A DNA stretch of 64,000 bases, taken from the NCBI RefSeq assembly GCF_030264295.1, contig NZ_CP127173.1:5277501-5341500 (forward strand), in the 5' to 3' direction. A model generated the notes under the pieces. That model searched no databases. It saw nothing but the letters and a program-made list of their open reading frames with translations, and was not told the origin of the DNA. This document shows positions 54,672 to 63,792 of the stretch, piece by piece. Made by a program: the position numbers and the translations under genes. How positions within the stretch are numbered: position 1 is the stretch's first letter; each line of letters begins with the position of its first letter. This DNA comes from Amycolatopsis nalaikhensis (GTDB lineage: Bacteria; Actinomycetota; Actinomycetes; Mycobacteriales; Pseudonocardiaceae).

Positions 54672-56402
54672 TTATTCGACCTCTGGAGCCGGCGGCTCGT
54701 CCGCGCGTGGGACGAGGTTGGCGACGTAGAGCGCCGCCTGGATCAGCAGTGCGGCCATGGGCGCGGAAACCTCGTCGACGAACCCGTGCGCCAGCTCGTT
54801 CCGCAGATTCCACCCCGTCGGACCGGCGAGCAGTGTTGAGAGGTACCTGCCCCAGGACTCGTCCAAGCCGTGCTTGCCGAGCGTTGAGATCAGAGTCCCG
54901 AGTCCGACGTACTTCCCCGGTGTGTTCTTCCGCTGGGTCAGGTAGACCGGCTCGTCAATCGCCCTGGCGAGGGCGCGAAGCATCGTCTCGATCTTCGGTG
55001 CAAGGAGGTAAGCGCAGGCTTCGTAGTCTTGTCGCCAGTACCTCGTCAATGCGTCGGCCAAGACCCGGGGCATGTCCGGTGGCAGGAAGGTCCGTTCCGC
55101 GAAGAACTCCTCGACTTCCTCGCGGATCGGTTGGTGGACGAACCCGATCTCGTACAACGCCTTGGCGAACAGTGGCGCGTACAGCTGCATCCTGAAGAGT
55201 TCTACGTCGGCCAGACGCTGCTCTTCCTGGTCGTCCTCGTTCTGCGGTTCCCACCGCGGTAGCCCGTCGCCGCCGATCTTCGAGTGCGGAATCATCGAGT
55301 ACAGCGATGCGTCCTTCTTGAGGGTCTCCACCTGAGCGCGGCTCTCGTCGATTCGGCCGGTCGGAGGCGTTCCCTGCTCGCCGTCCGCGAAGCGCGCGAG
55401 ACACACGCGCCAGTCATCCCCCTGGGTGAAGTAGCCGATCCACTTGCTGATCTCCTCGCCGGGTATCTCAATGGGGACACGGAAAGTCTGCATCTCCAGG
55501 TCCTCGATACCGATCGCCTGCATGGCGGTGGTGGCCGTGGCGAGCAGGTCGATCTGCCCGTGGTCTCTGGCGTAGTCGACGGCCTTGGTGAGATATCCCA
55601 GCTTCTGCAGCCCGGCCGACGCCTCTGCGGCCTTGGTCCAAATCCCGACGATCTCCCGGTCGATCCGCTCCAACGCGTCCTTGTCGCCCTTCGCGAGGCG
55701 GCGCTGCACCATCGCCGTGTCGACCTCGACGTAAGGGTCGCCGGCGTAGCGTGCTCGTGCCTCCGTCAGGAGGTCGTCGACGCCGGTCGGTGGGTTCTTC
55801 TCCTCGACGAGGCGGCCGATCAGGCGAAGGAACACGCCGGGCTGCCAATCAGCGCTGTCCAGGGACTCGCGCGCATTGGCGATGATCTGCTTCACCGCGT
55901 CGTCCGCGAGGTCGTTGCGGTTCATCTGCCGGGCGATGTCGAGTGCGCGGGCCAAGGCGCGTACGCGGTACAGCGACCCCCAGTTCCCCGCGCCCACCTC
56001 CACGTACCCTCGGCAGGCTTGCTCGGCGTGCTTGTGCTTGGGCTGCCTGCCGAGGGTGAAGAGGAGATCGTGCAGGCGCGCGCGAACCGGCGCGGATGCG
56101 GTGGCACCCACGACGTTCGCCCACAGGTCCGCGACGGACGTCGGCAGCTCCGCGACGGGCGTCAGCTGTGCGGCGTGGAACACGGGGTTGCTGTTCCCGT
56201 CGACGCGGTCCTGCAGGCGGAAGTCGAAGGCGATCGCGATAGCGTCGACGTCCGCGGCGGCGCGCTTGTCCGTGAGCGCGGAGGAGATTTCGTACCAGCC
56301 GCGCTTCGCGTCCGTGGCAGCGGTATCTGCGAGCGCGGCGAGTTCTGTGATCCTCCCTGGAGAAAGATCGAAATCCGACTCTTGCGGTGTCGTGCTGGAC
56401 AT
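54672..56402 (-). CDS. DUF4209-domain protein with HEPN-like RNxxxH motif
   Basis: A 576-residue helical protein. The first 400 residues form repeated helical pairs. The C-terminal 180 residues fit DUF4209: ALTRYWRQDYEACAYLLAPK then IETMLRALARAIDEPVYLTQ, and near the end NLRNELAHGFVDEV. RNELAH has the R-x4-H spacing of HEPN ribonuclease-like proteins common in abortive infection and toxin systems. ATG 56402 was chosen because the upstream extension looks non-coding. It lies just outside the right attachment-like site. Function not known for the family. Confidence 0.72.
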   Translation of the reverse strand: MSSTTPQESDFDLSPGRITELAALADTAATDAKRGWYEISSALTDKRAAADVDAIAIAFDFRLQDRVDGNSNPVFHAAQLTPVAELPTSVADLWANVVGATASAPVRARLHDLLFTLGRQPKHKHAEQACRGYVEVGAGNWGSLYRVRALARALDIARQMNRNDLADDAVKQIIANARESLDSADWQPGVFLRLIGRLVEEKNPPTGVDDLLTEARARYAGDPYVEVDTAMVQRRLAKGDKDALERIDREIVGIWTKAAEASAGLQKLGYLTKAVDYARDHGQIDLLATATTAMQAIGIEDLEMQTFRVPIEIPGEEISKWIGYFTQGDDWRVCLARFADGEQGTPPTGRIDESRAQVETLKKDASLYSMIPHSKIGGDGLPRWEPQNEDDQEEQRLADVELFRMQLYAPLFAKALYEIGFVHQPIREEVEEFFAERTFLPPDMPRVLADALTRYWRQDYEACAYLLAPKIETMLRALARAIDEPVYLTQRKNTPGKYVGLGTLISTLGKHGLDESWGRYLSTLLAGPTGWNLRNELAHGFVDEVSAPMAALLIQAALYVANLVPRADEPPAPEVE

Positions 56403-56557
56403 CCAGCGGAGGCTACTCCCCAAGGGGCCGAAAACTCGCGGCTTTTCGGCCGCGGGTGGCGAGCTGCGAGTGGGCACTGAGAGTGACAGGGTGCTACGCG
56501 TCGGATCTGGTCCTCAGGGCAGAAGGTGCAAGGAGGTAGCCATGTCGTCGGCCAGCG

Positions 56558-57157
56558 GTGGCCGCCGGTGGTGGTGCGCAGTACTACCTGACGTCCGGGT
56601 ACCTGCCGACGCTGCTCAGCGAGGTGGTCGGGGTCCCGGCCGGGCAGCGCGGCACCATCTTGCTGGTCAGCAGCGTCCTGGTTATCGGGGCCGCGATCGC
56701 CGCGGGTCACCTGAGTGAACGGCTCGGCCGCCGCCGGACCATGCTCGGGTTCGGCGTGGGCAACCTCGTCGCGTTGCCCTTGCTCACCTGGGGCATCGCC
56801 TCGGCCGGGGGAGGTCGCGGCGCCGTCGTGGCGCTGCTGTGCGTGGTCATGGTGATGCTGTCGAATGTCGCGTACGCGCCGCTGATGATCTTCCTCAACG
56901 AGCAGTACCCAACCGAGCTGCGCGCCCGGGGCACGGCGGTGAGCTGGAACCTCGGTTTCATGCTCGGCGGACTGATGCCGACCCTGTTCAGCTTGCTCAG
57001 CCCGGAGCTGTCGGACGTTCCTTCGCGGCTCGCGATCTTCTTGGTGGGTGCGACTTTGGTGTTCGTCATCGCGCTTTTGGCCAGCCCGGAAACCCGGGGC
57101 GCGCTCGATCGCGACCGCGGCACCCGCACCGTCGCGGACGACGCCACCCGCGCTTGA
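56558..57157 (+). pseudogene. C-terminal half of an MFS transporter
   Basis: About 199 residues with six membrane spans and the MFS mid-signature LSERLGRRRTM followed later by NEQYPTELRARGTAVSWNLG, typical of the second half of sugar/metabolite-H+ symporters. The six N-terminal spans are missing. Upstream, an excellent ribosome site AAGGAGG precedes ATG 56542, but that start is one base out of frame with the MFS frame. This looks like a gene start joined to a late part of the gene by an internal deletion. Confidence 0.8.
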
Positions 57158-57535
57158 ACGGCGGCTGGTCGGCTCTGGCGGCTTCGTCGGCTAGAACAGC
57201 AGGCTCCGGTACGGCGCCGCCGCGGGCAGCTCGGGCACTTTCGTGTGCCCGAGCTGCTCTGTGCTGTGTACCGCAGCGAAACCGCGGCTGCTGTCCCGAA
57301 GCCTTCGCCTCGACCGCGGCCGTCGCGGCGCGGCTCGACGTGAGCGACTCCGGCTGCGCGAAGTGCCGGGTGATCGCCGACCTGGCCGACTTCTGCGTCC
57401 TGGCGCGGATCGTGGTCAGGGCGCCGATCGCCCGGTCCATCCGCCCGCTCGCTCCCGGCGACCTGCCGGCTGGCGCACAGCTCGCTGCCCGACGAGGTGG
57501 ACCTCGCCGGGCAGCGAGACGGTCGCCCCGCGGTT
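57158..57535. other. No confident gene; possible gene end on minus strand
   Basis: A minus-strand frame ending near 57194 reads EQLGHTKVPELPAAAPYRSLLF before a stop, which looks like a natural C-terminus, but no start or family can be given. The rest shows only overlapping open frames. Decayed gene end is the best guess. Confidence 0.35.
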
Positions 57536-58538
57536 TCACACCGGACGCTTGAACGCGACGACGGCCCGGTGGTCGTCCTCCCCGTGCGAACGGCTCCCTT
57601 CCCGCTCGATCTCGCGCTCCAGGCGCATCGGCGCGTGGTCGTGGTCGATCTCCTCCACGCGGCGGCCACGCGCCCGCGAGACCGAGTCGAGGCGGCGGCC
57701 GACGTCGCTCAGCGCCGAACCCATCAGTCCTTGCATGCTGATCCCGAACGGCGCTCCCGGGCCGAACGGCGCCAGCAGTTCGCCGATCATCTCGGTGACG
57801 AGCGGCAGCAGCTCCTGCGTGCGTTGCAGGACGATCGCCCAGTTCGCGTCGTCGGCCGCGACGTGCCGGCGGCAGGTGAACGTGCCCCACGCGATGTGAC
57901 GGCGTTCGTCGGCGGCGATGTGCTCGACGATGCGGATGAGGCCGGGGAAGATGGCGCGGCTGCGGCAGATCCGTGCTGCGGCGGTGTAGCAGGTCAGGGC
58001 GAGGCAGCCTTCGACGATGTGGTTGTGGGTCACCGCGGCCCGGATCTGCGCGGTGGGCGAGTGGTCGTCGGTGAGGGCGTACAGCGACCAGGAGAAGCTC
58101 TTCCAGGAAGGTCCGGCGGCGGACGTCCCCGGTCTCGGTGAACCACGGCAGGGAGTCGCTCATCCCGACCGCGTCGAACCACGTGCGGAGCGCCTGGGTG
58201 TGCTGCGCCTCTTCGAACACGAGCTGCGTCAGGTACGTCGCGTCGTCCCGCCGGTTCTCGGTGGCCATCGCCGTCACGAGCGGCTGCAGGTCCTGGGGCG
58301 CCGACTCGCCGATCGAGATGAGGTTCGCCACGAACAGGCAGGTCAGGCGCCGCTCGCGGGGGGACAGCGTGGCGAAGTCGGCTGCATCGTCGGCGAGGTC
58401 GATGTCGTCGGGGTTCCAGAACGTCGCGTTGCCGTCGCGGAACAGCTGCCGGGGGACTGGGTCTGGCCGCCGCCCGGTGCGGGCTTCGCCGCCGAACCCG
58501 GGGTGGCGGCTGGGCTCGATGGCGCGGGTGAGGGACAT
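57536..58538 (-). pseudogene. R2-like ligand-binding oxidase, frameshifted
   Basis: Two frames together make a ferritin-fold oxidase related to ribonucleotide reductase R2 (R2lox type). Frame 1, from ATG 58538 (GGAG ahead), gives RQLFRDGNATFWNPDDIDLADD, Glu in IGESAPQDL and the ExxH in VFEEAQHTQ. Near 58097-58105 the frame shifts; frame 2 continues SFSWSLYALTDDHSPTAQIR, Glu in HIVEGCLALT and ExxH in IAADERRHIAWG. All metal ligands are there, so one base gained or lost breaks the gene. It could be a sequencing error. The last 40 residues are basic and less typical. Confidence 0.78.
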
Positions 58539-58650
58539 GGCCACTCCAGGTGTCCGGGTGCTCTGGCCGCCAGGATCACCTGTCCGGGGCGGTGTAGGAA
58601 TGGTCCGCGCGCGCCACGGCTGGCCCGCGAGGGCCAAACTTCCGGCCCGC

Positions 58651-59916
58651 TCAGTCGGCCGGGATCTCCACCTCGGCGACAAGGCCGCCGCCGGGGCGGT
58701 TCCGGAAGCCGACCCGGCCGCCGAGGGCCTGCACGATCTGGTCGACGATCCAGAGGCCGAGGCCGGCCGTGCCGCGGTTCGACCCGGCCGCGGTGAACTT
58801 GCCGGTCAGCTTCGCGAGGTTGCCGGCGTCCACCCCGGAGCCGCGGTCGAGCACCCGCAGCCGCAGCAGGCCGCCGGTGACTTCGGCCTCGACGTCGACG
58901 GGCTTGCCTTCGCCGTGGCGGGCCGCGTTCTCGAGCAGGTTCGTGAGCACGCGCCGGAACCGCTGGGGGTCGGTTTTGACGGTCAGAGCGTCGTCGAAGG
59001 ACAACCGCAGCCGGGGTGGCTGGAGTCCGGCCGCGTCGGCGGAGGCCAGTACCAGGGCCCGCAGCTCCACCGGCCGGGGCCGGCCGGTGCCGAACGCCGG
59101 GCGGCGGCTCGCCGCGACGTCGCCCAGGGCGTCGAGCATGTCGGAGAGGTGGTTCGCGTGCTCGGCGATCAGCCGGTTGCCCGTTTCGCGGTCGGCCGGG
59201 GTGAGCGCGCCGTCCTCGGCGAGCCCCCGGGCCAGCGCGCGGAGCGAGATCACCGGGGTGCGGAACTCGTGCAGTACGACAGCGAGGCCGCCCTGCTGGG
59301 ACTGGTAGGACTCGAGGAGTCGCCGCCGCAGGTCGCGTTCCTCCTCGGCCGCGGCGTGCTCGGCCATCGCCTCGACCCGGGCGGCGATCCCGGCCTCCCG
59401 CTCGCGGTCGACCAGCCGGGACAGGCTCGCGCCGAGCAGGCCGGTGAGCAGCAGGTAGCCCGTCCACCAGAGGCCTTGGAACCAGCGTTCCCGCCACGAC
59501 GTGAACTCCGGGTCGACGAAGAGCACCACGGCCAGGTAGGCGACGCCGAGTCCTAGGGCGAGGGCCATGGTCGGGCCGAGGGGCAGGCGGATGGCCGCGG
59601 CGGTGATGACGAGCACGAGGATCGCGACCGCCGGGCTGGTCGCCGCGCCGGTCATGGCGATGGTGAGCAGGGTGAAAGTCGCGTCGAGGACGGTGAGCAG
59701 CCAGGCGGCCGGCCGGGTGTACAGCTCCCAGCGCGGGTTCACCGCGACGACGGCGGCGTAGCCGGACGCGACGGAAAGGGTCACGACGACCCACGGCAGG
59801 TGCCGCCGGACGTCGTCGCCGCCGGTGACCAGCAGCAGCACCATCGACAGGGCGACCGCGAGCCGCACGGTGACCATCACTCGGGCGACCGACAGCGCAC
59901 CCGGCACGGTTGGCAC
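58651..59916 (-). CDS. Sensor histidine kinase, polytopic
   Basis: A 421-residue kinase. Five or six spans fill residues 10-165, with almost no outside loop, so it may sense a membrane-linked signal. A coiled region follows, then H-box VLHEFRTPVISLRAL near 227, N-box NLLENAARHGEG, DRGSGVD and GLGLWIV. GGAGGG lies seven bases before GTG 59916. It is divergent from a response regulator gene that is its likely partner, 74 bases away. Confidence 0.9.
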   Translation of the reverse strand: MPTVPGALSVARVMVTVRLAVALSMVLLLVTGGDDVRRHLPWVVVTLSVASGYAAVVAVNPRWELYTRPAAWLLTVLDATFTLLTIAMTGAATSPAVAILVLVITAAAIRLPLGPTMALALGLGVAYLAVVLFVDPEFTSWRERWFQGLWWTGYLLLTGLLGASLSRLVDREREAGIAARVEAMAEHAAAEEERDLRRRLLESYQSQQGGLAVVLHEFRTPVISLRALARGLAEDGALTPADRETGNRLIAEHANHLSDMLDALGDVAASRRPAFGTGRPRPVELRALVLASADAAGLQPPRLRLSFDDALTVKTDPQRFRRVLTNLLENAARHGEGKPVDVEAEVTGGLLRLRVLDRGSGVDAGNLAKLTGKFTAAGSNRGTAGLGLWIVDQIVQALGGRVGFRNRPGGGLVAEVEIPAD

Positions 59917-59990
59917 GTCAGCCCTCCTTGTGACTCACTGTGATCGCCGCGGCCGATTTGGTGGCGGAACGTACCTGCCATACTAGGCCC

Positions 59991-60662
59991 GTGAATGATC
60001 GGCGCCTGGTGGTCGTGGTCGTGGACGATCACGAGCTGTTCGCCCGAGGGCTGGCGCTGCTGCTGACGACCAACGCCGGTGACCGCTTCGAGGTGGGCGG
60101 CACCACCACGCACGTCGAGGAGGCGCCCGCGCTGGTCGAGTCCTGCGGCGCCGATCTCGCGCTCGTCGATCTGGCCATGCCGCCGCTGGGCGGGGCGGCC
60201 GCGATCCGCCAGATCAAGCGGCGCCGGCCGGCCACCCGCGTGCTCGCACTGTCCGGATCGGACGATCTGGAACTCGCCGAGCAAGCCCTGCGCGCCGGCG
60301 CGGACGGCTACCTCACCAAGTCGGCGGACCCGGAGGTCCTCGTCGCGCCGTTGCTGACCGTGGCCGCCGGGTTTCGGGTCCTCGAAGGCGAGCTGCTCGA
60401 CGTGCTGCTGACTACGACCCGCAAGCCGCCGGAAACGCTGCTGGACACACTCGACTCCCAGGACTTGCGGCTGTGGGCGCTGCTCGCCCGCGGCCTGGAG
60501 ACCCAGGACATCGCGAACCGGATGCTCGTCTCCGAGCGCACGGCCAAGCGCATGGTCGCGTCGTTGCTGAACCGGATCGGCGCCGCCAACCGGGTCGAAG
60601 CCGCCGGGTTGGCCGGTGCCTACGGTCTGCTCGACCACGACCCCGCGGACCGTCCACAGTAG
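59991..60662 (+). CDS. NarL/LuxR-type response regulator
   Basis: A 223-residue response regulator. The receiver has VVDDHE near residue 10, phospho-acceptor Asp in LALVDLAMPP near 58 and Lys in GYLTKSAD near 106. The C-terminal LuxR helix-turn-helix is LLARGLETQDIANRMLVSERTAKRMVASLLNRIG. GTG 59991 was chosen. Divergent from the kinase and just upstream of the Mce operon, it may control either. The kinase belongs to the HisKA-type rather than the usual NarL-partner type, so the pairing is inferred only from position. Confidence 0.85.
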   Translation: MNDRRLVVVVVDDHELFARGLALLLTTNAGDRFEVGGTTTHVEEAPALVESCGADLALVDLAMPPLGGAAAIRQIKRRRPATRVLALSGSDDLELAEQALRAGADGYLTKSADPEVLVAPLLTVAAGFRVLEGELLDVLLTTTRKPPETLLDTLDSQDLRLWALLARGLETQDIANRMLVSERTAKRMVASLLNRIGAANRVEAAGLAGAYGLLDHDPADRPQ

Positions 60663-60695
60663 ATAGTCTGGCTTGGACGGCGCGCCGCCACGCCG

Positions 60696-60716
60696 ACAAC
60701 GTTGACAGACCGTTGT
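60696..60716. promoter_or_regulatory. Inverted repeat upstream of the Mce operon
   Basis: ACAACG (60696-60701) and CGTTGT (60711-60716) flank nine bases that contain TTGACA, a consensus -35 box. It lies about 155 bases before the first gene of the Mce operon and just behind the response regulator gene. An operator over a promoter is plausible, but no good -10 box is seen at the right distance. Confidence 0.35.
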
Positions 60717-60871
60717 GGACGACGGGGCGTAGCTACCCCAACGAGTCATCCTTTTGCCGCCGGGTGGTGATGCGCGCGCGGTTCCGCGCGCCGCATCATT
60801 ACCGACCATCGCAGTCCCGCGACGCGGCTTGACCGGATGCACGGTCGTGCCCGGAGAAGGAGTTGGGTGGA

Positions 60872-61306
60872 ATGGTGAGCCGATCACGAGTCGGGCCGGT
60901 CGCGCGGTCCGGCACGCGGGTGACGATGTCCCGGGGCATCGACACCAAGGCGTGCGGCCGTGGCATCTGGCGTGGTTTCGTGGTTTTGGTGATCGGCGCC
61001 CTGCTCCAGCCGATCGCCGCGGCTGTCGCGCCGGCGGTCGGGGCGAGTTTCCTGCTGATCACCGCCGTCATCGCGTTCACCTTCGCCGGTTTTCGCACGG
61101 GTGAGACAGACCGGCCGATCGTCCAGGGAGCCGTGACCGCGATCGGCAGCTATGTTTTCGTGCTGCCACTGACTTTCCTCGCCTCGGGGGCGGTCGAGCC
61201 GCGGCAGGTGCTGGCCACCGCGGCCGTCGCCGTCACCGTCGGTGGGCTGGCCGGTTTGGCCGGTGACGTCATCCGCTCTCGCCGGAAGCGAGGCGAACAG
61301 GCGTGA
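60872..61306 (+). CDS. Small membrane protein leading the Mce operon
   Basis: A 144-residue protein with four spans: FVVLVIGALLQPIAAAVAPAV, SFLLITAVIAFTFAGF, AVTAIGSYVFVLPLTFLAS and a final VLATAAVAVTVGGLAGLAGDV. A basic start and end face the cytosol. GGAGAAGGAG precedes ATG 60872 by about ten bases. It overlaps yrbE-A by four bases (GTGA), so it belongs to the operon. Family not recognised. Confidence 0.75.
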   Translation: MVSRSRVGPVARSGTRVTMSRGIDTKACGRGIWRGFVVLVIGALLQPIAAAVAPAVGASFLLITAVIAFTFAGFRTGETDRPIVQGAVTAIGSYVFVLPLTFLASGAVEPRQVLATAAVAVTVGGLAGLAGDVIRSRRKRGEQA

Positions 61307-62121
61307 CCGCAACGAAACCCGTCCCCGCGCGCCGGTGGATCGCCGGGGTGCAGCGGCCGCTGGTCGAAGCCGGCGAAATCGTCCACCTGCTCGGCCGGGT
61401 GCTCTGGCTCGCGATCCGCCACCCGTTCGGGTACTGGGGCGAAGTCCGCGACCTGATGTTCGAGACGCTGCGACGGTGCTGGCTCCCGGTCATCATTTCC
61501 ACGACCGCGCTCGGCTTCGCCGGCCCCGGCATGCAGGGTGGCAGCCTTTACAGCGTGCTCGGTATTCCCGACCGGCTCGGCTCCTTCCTGTTGATGGCCA
61601 GCGTTCGCGAGTTCGCGCCGTGGATCGACGCGATGATCGTCGCCGGGGTGATGGGCACGGCCATCGCCGCCGACCTCGGCGCGCGGCGGATCCGCGAGGA
61701 GATCGACGCCATGGAGGTCCTCGGCGTCGATCCCGTCCGGACCCTCGTGTTGCCGCGGATCGTCGCGGTCACCCTGATGACCGGCCTGCTCGAGGTGTTC
61801 GCGCTGGTGTGCGGGGTGATCGGTGGCTACATCGCGGCGGTGCCGATCTTCGGTGCCACCGGTGCGGCCTTCATCGGCAACTTCTGGTCCAACGCGACGA
61901 CCACGGACATGTGGGGCAGCATCGTGAAGACCCTCGCCTTCGGGCTGATCCTGTCGGTCGTCTGCTGCTACAAGGGGCTGAACGCCCAAGGCGGCCCGAT
62001 CGGAGTCGGCCGTGCCGTCAACCAGGCGGTGGTCATCTCGTTCGCCTCGATCTGGATCTTCAACTACGTCTACACGTCCGCGCTCCTCGGACTGAACCCC
62101 GACATGCAGGTCTTCAAGTGA
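61303..62121 (+). CDS. yrbEA: MlaE/YrbE-family permease, first copy (YrbE-A)
   Basis: A 272-residue integral membrane protein of the MlaE permease family. Spans include LPVIISTTALGFAGPG and AMIVAGVMGTAIAADLG; the conserved segment RRIREEIDAMEVLGVDPVRTL is the cytosolic coupling helix that contacts the ATPase. CYKGLNAQGGPIGVGRAVNQAVV is the second conserved part. YrbE-A and YrbE-B pair to form the channel of Mce lipid importers. GTG start overlaps the upstream stop. Confidence 0.93.
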   Translation: MTATKPVPARRWIAGVQRPLVEAGEIVHLLGRVLWLAIRHPFGYWGEVRDLMFETLRRCWLPVIISTTALGFAGPGMQGGSLYSVLGIPDRLGSFLLMASVREFAPWIDAMIVAGVMGTAIAADLGARRIREEIDAMEVLGVDPVRTLVLPRIVAVTLMTGLLEVFALVCGVIGGYIAAVPIFGATGAAFIGNFWSNATTTDMWGSIVKTLAFGLILSVVCCYKGLNAQGGPIGVGRAVNQAVVISFASIWIFNYVYTSALLGLNPDMQVFK

Positions 62122-62131
62122 GGGATGCGGA

Positions 62132-62971
62132 ATGACCACACCGACGGGCCGTACCAAGACACCTGACGTCGTCATCACGTTCGGCGGGATGGCGGGGAAG
62201 CTGCGCGACGCCGTCGCGGTCGGCGGTGACATCATGAAGTTCGCCGGCCGAACGGTGCGCAGCCTGCCGGATCTGCGCCACCACGTCACAGAGGTGTTCG
62301 CCCAGGCGGGAATCCTGATCCTGTCGAGCGGAATCATCGTCTGGCTGATGCAGTTCGTGGTCGGCACGATGTGCGCGACCGAGGCCAGCTACACCCTCAA
62401 GCAGGTCGGTGCCCCGATCTATTCCGCGGTGTTCAACGACGTGTGCGGCCTCCGCGAAATGTCGGTCTACATGTGGGCCTACATCTTCGCGGCGAAGGTG
62501 GGGTGCGGGCTGGTCGCGGAAATCGGATCGATGCGCATCGCCGAGGAGATCGACGCGCTGGAAGTCCTGGGCATCAAATCGCGCAGCTACCTCGTCGGCA
62601 CCCGGATCGCCGCCGCCTGGCTCTGCATGCCTTTCCTGTATATCGTCGGGCTGGGCCTGATGTTCATCTCGATGCGCCTGGTCACGGTCTACCAGCTGGG
62701 CACTGTTTCGAGTGGCGGATATTCGTTCGTCTTCTGGCTGTTCCAGAACCCCTACGACCTGATGGCCGCCATCTCGAAGATGATCGCGATGGGCACGATC
62801 ATCATCTTCGTCGGCTGTTACTACGGGTACAACGCCTCCGGCGGTCCGGTCGGGGTCGGGAGAAACACGGCGAAATCGATGATGCTCAACATGGTGCTCA
62901 TCCACGTCGTCGGGTTGCTCGGCACGTGGTTCTTCTGGGGCTCCTACCCGAACATGCCGATCGGCAACTGA
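62132..62971 (+). CDS. yrbEB: MlaE/YrbE-family permease, second copy (YrbE-B)
   Basis: A 279-residue permease of the same family as the gene before. MRIAEEIDALEVLGIKSRSYL is the coupling helix, and CYYGYNASGGPVGVGRNTAKSMM the second signature. The longer N-terminus (about 60 residues) is typical of the B copy. It lies ten bases behind YrbE-A. Together they form the permease for lipid or steroid uptake. Confidence 0.93.
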   Translation: MTTPTGRTKTPDVVITFGGMAGKLRDAVAVGGDIMKFAGRTVRSLPDLRHHVTEVFAQAGILILSSGIIVWLMQFVVGTMCATEASYTLKQVGAPIYSAVFNDVCGLREMSVYMWAYIFAAKVGCGLVAEIGSMRIAEEIDALEVLGIKSRSYLVGTRIAAAWLCMPFLYIVGLGLMFISMRLVTVYQLGTVSSGGYSFVFWLFQNPYDLMAAISKMIAMGTIIIFVGCYYGYNASGGPVGVGRNTAKSMMLNMVLIHVVGLLGTWFFWGSYPNMPIGN

Positions 62972-62984
62972 ACAAGGAGAACTC

Positions 62985-63788
62985 ATGGTCACCGGGATGA
63001 ACGGGACGGCCGCCGCGATCGGCTCACCGGAGCGGGTGCACACGATGGAGGTGCGGAACGTCCACAAGTCCTTCGGCAGCTTCGACGTGCTGAAGGGGCT
63101 CAACCTGGAATTCGCCGACAATGCGATCACCACCATTCTCGGCCCGTCCGGCACCGGGAAGAGCGTGCTCATCAAGCACCTCGTCGGCCTGCTCGAGCCG
63201 GACCAGGGCGAGGTGATGATCTTCGGGCGCGACATCTGGAAGATCGGCGAACGGGAGCGCTACGAACTGCGCAAGCGGTTCGGCGTTCTGTTCCAGGACG
63301 GCGCGCTGTTCGGGTCGATGAACATCTTCGACAACACCGCGTTCCCGCTGCGCAAGCACACCGACATGGGTGAGGACGAGATCGAGGCGATCGTCAACCA
63401 GCGGCTCAAGGAGGTCGGCCTGGAGCGGTCGTCCTACAAGTACCCCAACGAGGTCTCCGGCGGCATGCGCAAACGGGCCGGCTTCGCGCGGGCGCTGGTG
63501 ATGAACCCCGATATCGTCCTGTTCGACGAGCCCGACTCGGGCCTCGACCCGGTCCGTACCAGCCTGCTCAACGACCTGATCCTCGACATGCACCAGGAGT
63601 ACCGCGGGACCTACCTTCTGGTAACCCACGACATCCGCACCGCGCGCAAGGTCAGCGACTACGTCGGGGTCATCTGGAAGGGCCAGGTCGTCCACTACGG
63701 ACCCACCGAGGAGGCCTTCAACTCCCCGGATCCGTTCGTCCGCCAGTTCCTCTCCGGCGACTCCGCCGGACCGCTGGGAATGGACTGA
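62985..63788 (+). CDS. mkl: Mce-associated ABC ATPase (Mkl/MceG type)
   Basis: A 267-residue ABC ATPase. Walker A is GPSGTGKSVLIKH near residue 52, Q-loop LFQDGALFGSM, signature SGGMRKRAGFARAL near 158, Walker B DIVLFDEPDSGLDP and switch His in LVTHD. SGGMRKR is the form found in Mkl/MlaF ATPases. AAGGAG precedes ATG 62985. It energises the YrbE permease. In mycobacteria the MceG gene is unlinked to mce operons; here it is inside the operon. Confidence 0.93.
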   Translation: MVTGMNGTAAAIGSPERVHTMEVRNVHKSFGSFDVLKGLNLEFADNAITTILGPSGTGKSVLIKHLVGLLEPDQGEVMIFGRDIWKIGERERYELRKRFGVLFQDGALFGSMNIFDNTAFPLRKHTDMGEDEIEAIVNQRLKEVGLERSSYKYPNEVSGGMRKRAGFARALVMNPDIVLFDEPDSGLDPVRTSLLNDLILDMHQEYRGTYLLVTHDIRTARKVSDYVGVIWKGQVVHYGPTEEAFNSPDPFVRQFLSGDSAGPLGMD

Positions 63789-63792
63789 AACG

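Noticed and set aside
60702..60735. A complete promoter at TTGACA
   Set aside because: The best -10-like sequence (TAGCTA) is about 22 bases away, too far for a standard promoter.
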